Assembly (NCBI GenBank): GCA_021792075.1
Contig: JAJYVK010000109.1
Span: forward strand, 1 to 6,018
From: Actinomycetes bacterium
Lineage (GTDB): Bacteria > Actinomycetota > Acidimicrobiia > Acidimicrobiales > Acidimicrobiaceae
DNA: 6,018 nt
Direction of reading: 5' to 3'
Shown here: one piece after another, positions 1 through 6,008 of the stretch
Layout: each line of letters starts with the position of its first letter
Position numbering within the stretch: the first letter of the stretch is position 1
Position numbers and translations under genes: made by a program
The notes under the pieces: model-generated
Told to the model about the DNA's origin: nothing
Seen by the model: the letters and a program-made list of their open reading frames with translations, nothing else
Databases searched by the model: none

Positions 1-4
1 CGTG

Positions 5-859
5 ATGGAACTTGTTTCTGTAGGCATAGTCGGATCTGGGATCATGGGCTCGGGAATTGCGGAGACCACAGTTCAATCAGGTCACGAGGTCATCCTCCTA
101 TCGCGAACCCCCGATAGCGCACAGACCATGGCAAGAGCTATCAAAACCTCCCTCGACCGAAGGGTTGAACGCAGAAAGATCACCTCTGCACAAGCAGATG
201 ACGCTCTCCGCAAGCTCACCGTAACGAACGAGATCTCTGATCTGCGAGGCTGTGATCTCGTGATCGAAACCGTCATAGAGGATCTTGCGGTGAAGCGTAG
301 GGTGATGAAAGACCTTGATATCGTGTGCAAGCCAACGACCATCATCGCCTCCAACACCTCCACATTCCCTGTGGTGGAACTGGCCGCCGCCACCGCCAGA
401 CCCGATAAGGTCTGCGGGATTCACTTTTTCAACCCTGCTCCGGTGATGAAACTGGTTGAAATCGTGCGAACACTGGTTGTATCCGAAGAGACCATCCAGC
501 GAGCAAAGAGCTTTGTCCTCTCCTGTCACAAGGAGCCGGTTGAAGTGAAGGATCAGGCCGGCTTCATCGTAAATGCCCTTCTCTTCCCCTATCTCAATAA
601 CGCTATCAAACTCCTCGAACAGAAAGTGGCCACCAAAGAAGACATTGACCTCGCGATGAAAGGCGGATGCGGCTTCCCGATGGGTCCTTTTGGGGTGCTT
701 GACTTGGTGGGGCTGGACACCGCGCTTTCGATCCTAAACGCCCTATATGAGGAGTTTGGAGACCCGAACTACTCCCCGGCACCGCTACTCAAGCGTATGG
801 TTGCTGCCAAGATGTACGGGAGGAAGAACAAGATCGGCTTCTACAGTTACAGCTCCTGA
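5..859 (+). CDS. hbd: 3-hydroxybutyryl-CoA dehydrogenase
   Basis: Cytosolic NAD(P)-dependent enzyme of the 3-hydroxyacyl-CoA dehydrogenase family that interconverts acetoacetyl-CoA and (S)-3-hydroxybutyryl-CoA. Seen (numbering from the ATG at 5, 284 aa): an N-terminal Rossmann fold opening with GSGIMG (10-15, GxGxxG); the SNTS motif with S119; GIHFFNP with H140; KLVEIV with E152; QAGFIVN with N190; and a C-terminal 3HCDH domain containing GFPMGPFGVLDLVGLD. The spacing S119-H140-E152-N190 equals that of the catalytic S137-H158-E170-N208 of the human enzyme, so the active site is complete. Length is normal for the stand-alone (FadB2/Hbd) form without a hydratase domain. The start is uncertain by at least one codon: a GTG at 2 directly precedes the ATG, and any ribosome binding site lies outside the window. 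It sits 246 bp upstream of an ethylmalonyl-CoA mutase, which suggests a role in acetyl-CoA assimilation or butyryl-CoA metabolism rather than general beta-oxidation. Exact chain-length preference cannot be read from sequence. Confidence 0.93.
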   Translation: MELVSVGIVGSGIMGSGIAETTVQSGHEVILLSRTPDSAQTMARAIKTSLDRRVERRKITSAQADDALRKLTVTNEISDLRGCDLVIETVIEDLAVKRRVMKDLDIVCKPTTIIASNTSTFPVVELAAATARPDKVCGIHFFNPAPVMKLVEIVRTLVVSEETIQRAKSFVLSCHKEPVEVKDQAGFIVNALLFPYLNNAIKLLEQKVATKEDIDLAMKGGCGFPMGPFGVLDLVGLDTALSILNALYEEFGDPNYSPAPLLKRMVAAKMYGRKNKIGFYSYSS

Positions 860-1032
860 ACTTGGGGCTTGCATTCTTGCAGTCTGGCAAAATCGAGCCT
901 GACAAGCAAAAGCGGACACCGGATCGAAGTCTTTATAACACCTCTTGGACCAGATGAGCGCTCTTTTAGGCGCAAGCAAATGCTTCAGTTAGCAACTTCA
1001 TCGGACAATGCGGTAATCTACCAAAGCAGCTA

Positions 1033-1060
1033 TTGACACGCGCGCCGAGCTGATCAAGAT
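1033..1060 (+). promoter_or_regulatory. Candidate sigma70-type promoter for meaA
   Basis: A perfect TTGACA (-35) at 1033-1038 is followed after 16 bp by CAAGAT at 1055-1060, which keeps the important second, fifth and sixth bases of TATAAT. The predicted transcript would start near 1067 and give a leader of about 40 nt before the meaA ATG. A second -10-like TATAAC lies at 934-939 but has no convincing -35. This is a motif match only; the -10 is weak. Confidence 0.38.
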
Positions 1061-1063
1061 CAG
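1050..1063. promoter_or_regulatory. Inverted repeat over the meaA -10 (possible operator)
   Basis: CTGATC-AA-GATCAG is a perfect inverted repeat with 6-bp arms and a 2-bp centre. It covers the candidate -10 hexamer and would block polymerase if a repressor bound it. A third GATC follows at 1063-1066. No regulator gene is visible, so the operator role is inferred from position and symmetry. Confidence 0.3.
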
Positions 1064-1105
1064 ATCTAAAGATTCAGTCAGACTCTCGGATGTACAAGGA
1101 AATTT

Positions 1106-3103
1106 ATGAGCCCTTCTGAACCAGACAATGTGAGTGACCCAAGACTTCCCTCAAGAGATAAACCTTGGGTCATGAGAACTTACTCGGGCCATTCCACAGC
1201 GAAGGCGTCGAACGAACTCTACCGGAACAACCTGGCGAAAGGCCAGACCGGACTTTCCATCGCGTTCGACCTTCCCACACAGATAGGCTACGACCCGGAC
1301 TCGCCTCTTGCCAAAGGGGAGGTCGGCAAGGTCGGCGTACCGGTGGCACACCTGGGTCACATGCGCCAGCTAATGGAGGGTATACCTGCCGAGAAGATGA
1401 ACACGTCGATGACGATCAATGCCACTGCCGCATGGCTTCTTGGCCTCTACGTAGCGAATGCGATGGAACAGGGGGCAGATATCTCCGCCCTGTCCGGAAC
1501 CACTCAAAATGACATCGTCAAAGAATACCTGTCGCGGGGGACCTATATCTTTCCTCCCGAGCACTCGAAGCGTCTGATCGTCGACATGATCTCTTACACG
1601 GTGAGCCATCTCCCTAAATGGAACCCCATCAACGTCTGCTCCTATCACCTTCAAGAGGCCGGTGCGACACCGACTCAGGAGATCGCCTACTCACTTGCGA
1701 CAGCGATAGGCGTTCTCGATGCCGTTAAAGAGTCCGGCCAGATCCCAGAAGAACTCTTTCCCGAGGTGGTGGGGAGAATCTCATTCTTTGTCAATGCAGG
1801 GATCCGTTTTGTGGAAGAGGTCTCCAAGATGAAGGCCTTCACAACGCTATGGGACCAGATCACCAGAGACCGCTACGGGGTTGAAGATTCGAAGCTGCGG
1901 AGATTTCGTTACGGGGTCCAGGTGAACTCGCTTGGCCTTACAGAACAGCAACCGGAGAACAATGTCACTCGAATCGTGCTCGAAGCGCTCGGAGTCACCC
2001 TTTCCCGAGACGCTCGGGCCCGTGCTCTGCAACTCCCCGCGTGGAACGAGGCGTTGGGGCTGCCCAGGCCATGGGATCAGCAGTGGTCGCTGAGAATTCA
2101 GCAGGTTTTGGCGTACGAGACCGACCTACTTGAGTATCCAGACATCTTCGAGGGCTCAAAGGTGGTAGAGGCGCTTACCGGATCTCTCGTGGAGAGCTCC
2201 TACCGCGAGCTCCAGGAGATACTGGATCTGGGCGGCATCTTCAACGCGATCGATCTTTTGAAGTCCCGACTGGTGGCCTCTCAATCCGAAAGAACCAGAC
2301 GGATCGAGATCGGCGAGCAAAAGGTGATCGGCGTCAATGTCTTCAAAGAGACCGCTCCTTCCCCCTTGGTAGAGAATGGCGTCGAAAACCATCTCGTGGT
2401 CGACCCGCAAATCGAGCAGGAGCTGATAGACGACGTCGTCTCATGGCGAAGCTCGAGAGATTCCAATCGGGTTGATCAGGCGCTCGAGGCTTTGCGCCAT
2501 GCGGCAATGGACGCCCACTCCAATATCATGGCTCCCACCATCGAACTTGCCCTGGCAGGGGGTACAACCGGAGAGTGGGCCCAAACACTCCGCGAGGTCT
2601 TTGGAGAGTACCGTGCACCCACCGGAGTATCCGGCGGCGTCGGAAGACGCGGAGTGGAGCTCCGAGAAATCGCCGAACGAGCAAAGAATCTCGAGGGCGG
2701 GCCGCCACGCCTCCTTGTGGCAAAGCCGGGATTGGACGGCCACTCCAATGGAGCCGAGCAGATTGCGGTTTCTGCGAGAGACGCCGGATTCGAGGTTGTT
2801 TACCAGGGAATCCGCCTCACACCGCACGAGATAGCCGTCGCGGCGAGAGACGAAGACGTCGATGCTGTTGGAATCTCGATCCTTTCAGGAAGCCATCTCC
2901 AGCTCGTCCCAGAGGTCGTCCGGGAACTTCGCAACGTCGGCAGCGACGCAATAGTCATTGTGGGGGGAATCATCCCTGACTCCGATCGAGACACCCTGAT
3001 CTCCCTAGGCGTCTCCGCCGTCTACACACCCAAGAACTATGAGATCGCAAAGATCATGGATGAGGTGCTCGAGCTGATCTCAACCCGCAGGCACAAGCCC
3101 TAA
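1106..3103 (+). CDS. meaA: Ethylmalonyl-CoA mutase (MeaA/Ecm), B12-dependent
   Basis: Adenosylcobalamin-dependent acyl-CoA mutase, 665 aa, predicted to convert ethylmalonyl-CoA to methylsuccinyl-CoA in the cytosol. Residues about 18-410 form the substrate-binding barrel (RTYSGHSTA, SIAFDLPTQIGYD, SYHLQEAGA); a variable linker follows; residues about 533-660 are the cobalamin domain with D544-x-H546-x-x-G549 (H546 is the lower cobalt ligand), S591-x-L593 and G620-G621. Y26, R144 and H181 have the same spacing (118 and 37) as Y89, R207 and H244 of methylmalonyl-CoA mutase. The Tyr and Arg bind a substrate carboxylate, which argues against isobutyryl-CoA mutase, where they are replaced. The single-chain layout and overall wording match actinobacterial MeaA closely. 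The ATG follows AAGGA (1096-1100) at 5 nt. The neighbouring hbd gene fits the ethylmalonyl-CoA pathway. A methylmalonyl-CoA mutase activity is the main alternative, but the fused short form and the CSYHLQEAG wording favour Ecm. Confidence 0.9.
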   Translation: MSPSEPDNVSDPRLPSRDKPWVMRTYSGHSTAKASNELYRNNLAKGQTGLSIAFDLPTQIGYDPDSPLAKGEVGKVGVPVAHLGHMRQLMEGIPAEKMNTSMTINATAAWLLGLYVANAMEQGADISALSGTTQNDIVKEYLSRGTYIFPPEHSKRLIVDMISYTVSHLPKWNPINVCSYHLQEAGATPTQEIAYSLATAIGVLDAVKESGQIPEELFPEVVGRISFFVNAGIRFVEEVSKMKAFTTLWDQITRDRYGVEDSKLRRFRYGVQVNSLGLTEQQPENNVTRIVLEALGVTLSRDARARALQLPAWNEALGLPRPWDQQWSLRIQQVLAYETDLLEYPDIFEGSKVVEALTGSLVESSYRELQEILDLGGIFNAIDLLKSRLVASQSERTRRIEIGEQKVIGVNVFKETAPSPLVENGVENHLVVDPQIEQELIDDVVSWRSSRDSNRVDQALEALRHAAMDAHSNIMAPTIELALAGGTTGEWAQTLREVFGEYRAPTGVSGGVGRRGVELREIAERAKNLEGGPPRLLVAKPGLDGHSNGAEQIAVSARDAGFEVVYQGIRLTPHEIAVAARDEDVDAVGISILSGSHLQLVPEVVRELRNVGSDAIVIVGGIIPDSDRDTLISLGVSAVYTPKNYEIAKIMDEVLELISTRRHKP

Positions 3104-3205
3104 ACCATCCATTAACAGATTCTGAAGCAGAAAGCTCATGAGTTCCGCCTTGACGTAAAGCCCGTGGAGGCCGCAGACCCGACTCCATTGATGGGTTTCC
3201 TTCAC

Positions 3206-3233
3206 CGTGAAATCTCGGTAGTGACGCGTGAAA
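3206..3233 (+). repeat. CGTGAAA direct repeat pair upstream of the coo operon
   Basis: CGTGAAA occurs at 3206-3212 and again at 3227-3233, with starts exactly 21 bp apart, or two turns of the helix on the same face. The first copy is also the right arm of TTCAC-C-GTGAA (3201-3211). The pair lies 141 bp upstream of the cooF start in a non-coding stretch. LytTR-type regulators, including the CO sensor RcoM, bind spaced direct repeats, but I cannot match these bases to a known site. Confidence 0.3.
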
Positions 3234-3273
3234 CCAACCAGCGCTATGATGACGCAGTCAGCAAGAGCGCAAC

Positions 3274-3301
3274 TTGATCTTATTTTTGCGAGTATTGCAA
3301 T
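3274..3301 (+). promoter_or_regulatory. Weak candidate promoter for cooFS
   Basis: TTGATC at 3274-3279 and TGCAAT at 3296-3301 are separated by 16 bp, and each matches its sigma70 consensus at four of six bases. The transcript would begin near 3308, giving a leader of about 65 nt before the cooF GTG. An imperfect symmetric element TTGC-N7-GCAA (3286-3300) overlaps the -10. No clear CRP/CooA-like site (TGTCA-N6-CGACA type) was found nearby. Confidence 0.27.
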
Positions 3302-3360
3302 GAATGACGCGTTTTCAGTCGCTTTCCCTGGGTTTACTTGTGCAGTCGCACTTTTCCCGG

Positions 3361-3368
3361 AAGGAGGT
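3361..3368 (+). promoter_or_regulatory. Ribosome binding site fixing the cooF start
   Basis: AAGGAGGT is a full match to the anti-Shine-Dalgarno complement and lies 5 nt before the GTG at 3374. It decides between this start and an in-frame ATG at 3338, which has no comparable site and would add twelve residues unlike the family's N-terminus. Confidence 0.88.
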
Positions 3369-3373
3369 ACGCG

Positions 3374-4024
3374 GTGTCAACGGTATTTGTTAATCCCGAA
3401 CGCTGCATAGGTTGCCGTCAATGTGAGCTGTCATGTGCGGTCGAGCACTCTGTGAGCAAGGAGATGTCGACTGCATTTTTGGAGTCCCCGGTTCCTCACA
3501 CACGTATCCATGTTGAGCCGGGTGTCATCCAGTCGACCTCTTATCCGAGCAAGTGCAGGCACTGTAATCCAGCTCCGTGCATGGGCGTCTGCCCAACAGG
3601 AGCGATTTCGCGCAACGACGATCTCGATCTGGTCCTCATCGATGGAGAGCGTTGCATCGGATGCGCCGTCTGCGCAGTCGTGTGCCCGTTTGATGCATTG
3701 ACGTTTCATCACTCCGCAGATCGATTCGGTGGCCAGGTCTTGGTAGCTACGAAATGCGACGGCTGTGTGGACAGGTTGCAGAAAATGGAGACTCCGGCAT
3801 GCGTTGAGGTTTGCAAAGTCGATGCGCTTGTTTTCGGAGAGCTCAACAATCTTATTGCCCAAGAGAGGCTGCGACAGGCGGGAGCGATGCTGGCAGCCGC
3901 TGGAGCGACGGCTTCGATGACTTTCAAGGGTGATTCGCTTCTACCCTGGCATGCTTTTGGCGAAGAGCTTGAGGAAGTGGCAGATGCCGCCCTGGCTGAT
4001 GGGAAAGTTCAGCCGATCAGATAG
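3374..4024 (+). CDS. cooF: CooF, four-cluster 4Fe-4S electron transfer protein
   Basis: Small soluble iron-sulfur protein (216 aa) of the CooF/HycB/DMSO-reductase B-subunit family, predicted to take electrons from CO dehydrogenase and hand them to a downstream acceptor. All sixteen cysteines fall into four sets: 11/14/17/21 (CIGCRQCELSC), 61/64/69/73 (CRHCNPAPCMGVCP), 94/97/100/104 (CIGCAVCAVVCP) and 128/131/143/147 (CDGC and ACVEVC). This supports four [4Fe-4S] clusters in the usual paired ferredoxin layout. No signal peptide, twin-arginine motif or membrane segment is seen, so it should act in the cytosol. The tail after residue 155 is Ala/Glu-rich, probably helical, and has no motif I recognise. 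The GTG start follows a perfect Shine-Dalgarno. It lies 35 bp upstream of cooS, the standard CooF-CooS partnership. Its final acceptor (hydrogenase, NAD(P) reductase or other) is not shown in this window. Confidence 0.92.
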   Translation: MSTVFVNPERCIGCRQCELSCAVEHSVSKEMSTAFLESPVPHTRIHVEPGVIQSTSYPSKCRHCNPAPCMGVCPTGAISRNDDLDLVLIDGERCIGCAVCAVVCPFDALTFHHSADRFGGQVLVATKCDGCVDRLQKMETPACVEVCKVDALVFGELNNLIAQERLRQAGAMLAAAGATASMTFKGDSLLPWHAFGEELEEVADAALADGKVQPIR

Positions 4025-4028
4025 AGAG

Positions 4029-4042
4029 ACCCCAAAAGGGGT
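4029..4042 (+). other. Small GC hairpin between cooF and cooS
   Basis: ACCCC-AAAA-GGGGT forms a perfect 5-bp stem with a 4-nt loop in the 35-bp gap, ending just before the cooS Shine-Dalgarno. No T-run follows, so it is not a normal intrinsic terminator. It could stabilise the transcript or adjust cooS translation relative to cooF; that is inference. Confidence 0.4.
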
Positions 4043-4046
4043 GTGT

Positions 4047-4051
4047 GGAGG
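4047..4051 (+). promoter_or_regulatory. Ribosome binding site of cooS
   Basis: GGAGG ends 8 nt before the ATG at 4060. It overlaps the alternative in-frame GTG at 4045, so that GTG is unlikely to be the start and the protein most likely begins MSANHAAG. Confidence 0.75.
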
Positions 4052-4059
4052 GAGAAGCT

Positions 4060-6003
4060 ATGAGTGCAAATCACGCCGCAGGTGTCAAACGGCTGACCAT
4101 CAATGAAGACTCTCGACAGATGATCGAGCGTGCCCAGAAAGAGCAGATAGAGACAGTCTGGGACCGTTTGACAGCCCAGGAGCCGCAGTGCGGATATTGC
4201 TCGCTGGGCCTGAGCTGTCGCAACTGCGCGATGGGTCCGTGCCGGATCGATCCTTTTGGAGATGGTCCCACCAAAGGCGTTTGCGGAGCCGATGCCGACG
4301 TGATCGTCGCTCGAAATCTTGGCAGGAGCATAGCAGCAGGCGCTTCCGCCCATTCCGACCATGGCCGTGACATTCTTGAAGTCTTCGAGGCTACGGCAAA
4401 AGGAGAGGCTAGCGGCTACAAAATCGTCGACGAAGCCAAGCTGCGCAGCCTGGCCCAAGAGTTTGGGATTGCAGCAGATGGCAAGCCGGCTGCGGAGATA
4501 GCCGTTGAATTAGCCGATAGGCTTTTCGAGGATTTTGGCAGCCGCGGCAGCAAGGTGGGGTTTAGCCGAAGGGCCCCGGTGCTCCGTAAAGAGCGTTGGG
4601 AGAGCCTGGGCATCTATCCTCGAGGCATCGACAGGGAGAATGTGGAGATGCTCCATCGTACCCACATGGGCGTCGACAACGACCATGTCAACCTTCTGCT
4701 TCATGCACTCAGGACAAGCCTTTCCGATGGATGGGGAGGATCGATGGTCGCAACTGAGCTCTCCGACGTGATGTTTGGAACTCCCAAGCCAGTTTTTTCC
4801 GAGGTCAACCTCGGTGTTCTCCGTGCCGACCAGGTTAATATCGCTCTGCATGGCCATAATCCGTTGCTTTCCGAGGTGATCGTAGAAGCAGCAATGGATC
4901 CAGAGTTGATCAAGCTGGCACAGTCATATGGAGCAAGCGGGATCAACCTCGTCGGACTGTGCTGCACAGGCAACGAACTCCTGATGCGCAAGGGAGTTCC
5001 CATGGCCGGCAATCATCTCTCACAGGAGCTGGCAATTGTGACCGGAGCCCTCGAAGCGATGATAGTCGACTACCAGTGCATCATGCCGGCGGTGACCGAT
5101 GTGGCCAAGTGCTATCACACCAAGGTAATATCGACCTCTGACAAGGCCAAGTTCACCGGAGCAACGCACATCTCATTTGACCCGAAACGAGGTAGCGAGA
5201 TAGCCCGAGAGATCGTCAAGCTTGCGGTGGAGGCCTTTCCGAATCGGAACCCGGATCGGGTCCGCATACCGGTCGAACCCGTGCGATGGATGGGCGGATT
5301 TTCTGTAGAGGCAATCCTCGGCGCTCTTGGCGGCACCCCTGCGCCGCTAGTTGATGCGATAAAGAACGGAAGCATCCGAGGCGCGGTGGCAGTCGTAGGC
5401 TGCAACAATCCGAAGATTCCGCAAGACTATGGCCATGTGGAGCTGACAAGACAGCTCATTAGCCACGATATTCTTGTGGTGGTAACAGGCTGTGCAGCCG
5501 TAGCTAATGGCAAAGCGGGGCAGATGCTGCCGGAGTCAGCATCGATGGCAGGACCGGGCCTCCGTGCAGTTTGCGAAGCATTGGGGATACCGCCGGTGCT
5601 TCATATGGGCTCATGTGTCGACAATTCCAGGGTTCTGGTTCTTGCAGCAGCCCTGGCGCAGTTCCTTGGGGTCGATATCGACCAGCTTCCGTTGGCAGGT
5701 GCTGCTCCAGAGTGGTACTCCGAGAAAGCGGTCGCGATAGGCACTTACGTGGTTGCAAGTGGAATAACCACGGTTTTGGGCGTCCAGCCGCCGATCTTTG
5801 GAAGCCCCAATGTCGTAAAGCTTCTATCGGACGGTCTAGACGGTGTGGTCGGCGCCAAATTTGCGGTGGAGTCAGACCCGATCAAAGCTTCCGTGATAAT
5901 TCGCCGTCACATAGAGACAAAGCGCAAGGAGTTGCAGTTGCCTTACCAGGAGCCTGATCTGATACAGGTTGGGGAGATGGCAGCCGCAGGAACCAAGGGG
6001 TGA
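4060..6003 (+). CDS. cooS: Anaerobic Ni-Fe carbon monoxide dehydrogenase catalytic subunit
   Basis: Homodimeric cytosolic enzyme that oxidises CO with water to CO2, two protons and two electrons at a Ni-Fe-S C-cluster; 647 aa, normal for the monofunctional CooS family. Seen: C44 and C47 (D-cluster, CX2C form); C53, C56, C61 and C75 (B-cluster); H266 in HGHNP, C302 in GLCCTGNE, C340 in DYQCIMP, C448 in GCNNPK, C478 in TGCAAV and C519 in GSCVDN as the C-cluster ligands. H98 (AHSDHGRD) and K556 (SEKAVAIGTY) match the catalytic His93 and Lys563 of Carboxydothermus CODH-II. Spacings such as 302-340, 448-478 and 519-556 equal those of CODH-II, so the active site looks complete. The loop between C478 and C519 is nine residues shorter. 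Electrons should leave through the D-cluster to CooF, encoded just upstream. No acetyl-CoA synthase subunit is present, so this is not visibly part of a Wood-Ljungdahl complex. The hybrid-cluster protein family is excluded by the B/D-cluster and HGHNP motifs. Confidence 0.97.
   Translation: MSANHAAGVKRLTINEDSRQMIERAQKEQIETVWDRLTAQEPQCGYCSLGLSCRNCAMGPCRIDPFGDGPTKGVCGADADVIVARNLGRSIAAGASAHSDHGRDILEVFEATAKGEASGYKIVDEAKLRSLAQEFGIAADGKPAAEIAVELADRLFEDFGSRGSKVGFSRRAPVLRKERWESLGIYPRGIDRENVEMLHRTHMGVDNDHVNLLLHALRTSLSDGWGGSMVATELSDVMFGTPKPVFSEVNLGVLRADQVNIALHGHNPLLSEVIVEAAMDPELIKLAQSYGASGINLVGLCCTGNELLMRKGVPMAGNHLSQELAIVTGALEAMIVDYQCIMPAVTDVAKCYHTKVISTSDKAKFTGATHISFDPKRGSEIAREIVKLAVEAFPNRNPDRVRIPVEPVRWMGGFSVEAILGALGGTPAPLVDAIKNGSIRGAVAVVGCNNPKIPQDYGHVELTRQLISHDILVVVTGCAAVANGKAGQMLPESASMAGPGLRAVCEALGIPPVLHMGSCVDNSRVLVLAAALAQFLGVDIDQLPLAGAAPEWYSEKAVAIGTYVVASGITTVLGVQPPIFGSPNVVKLLSDGLDGVVGAKFAVESDPIKASVIIRRHIETKRKELQLPYQEPDLIQVGEMAAAGTKG
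5995..6003 (+). promoter_or_regulatory. Shine-Dalgarno overlapping the cooS stop
   Basis: AAGGGGTGA is one base short of AAGGAGGTGA and includes the cooS TGA. It is placed to serve an ATG at 6009, so the next gene would be translationally coupled to cooS. Confidence 0.6.
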
Positions 6004-6008
6004 GCAAG

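Noticed and set aside
2441..2827. Antisense open frames inside meaA, and similar ones inside hbd, cooF and cooS
   Set aside because: They are shadows of strongly constrained coding sequence, have no domain I recognise and no ribosome binding site worth noting.
1106..3103. Isobutyryl-CoA mutase or ordinary methylmalonyl-CoA mutase large subunit
   Set aside because: The carboxylate-binding Tyr26 and Arg144 are kept, unlike isobutyryl-CoA mutase, and the overall wording and 665-aa single-chain length match MeaA/Ecm better than methylmalonyl-CoA mutase.
3119..3133. TTCTG-AAG-CAGAA as a terminator for meaA
   Set aside because: The stem is only 5 bp and AT-rich, and no T-run follows it; no convincing intrinsic terminator was found after meaA or hbd.
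3274..3286. FNR-type site starting at TTGAT
   Set aside because: Only one half-site is present; the expected ATCAA at the right spacing is absent.
3340..3355. GTGC-AGTC-GCAC followed by TTTT as an attenuator
   Set aside because: A 4-bp stem with four T residues is too weak to claim termination.
3338..3373. Upstream ATG as the cooF start
   Set aside because: No ribosome binding site precedes it, and the added twelve residues include an extra cysteine not part of any cluster motif; the GTG at 3374 has a perfect Shine-Dalgarno and the usual N-terminus for the family.
3228..3410. Small 60-codon reading frame upstream of and overlapping cooF
   Set aside because: It lacks a ribosome binding site, overlaps the cooF Shine-Dalgarno and first codons in another frame, and shows no recognisable domain.
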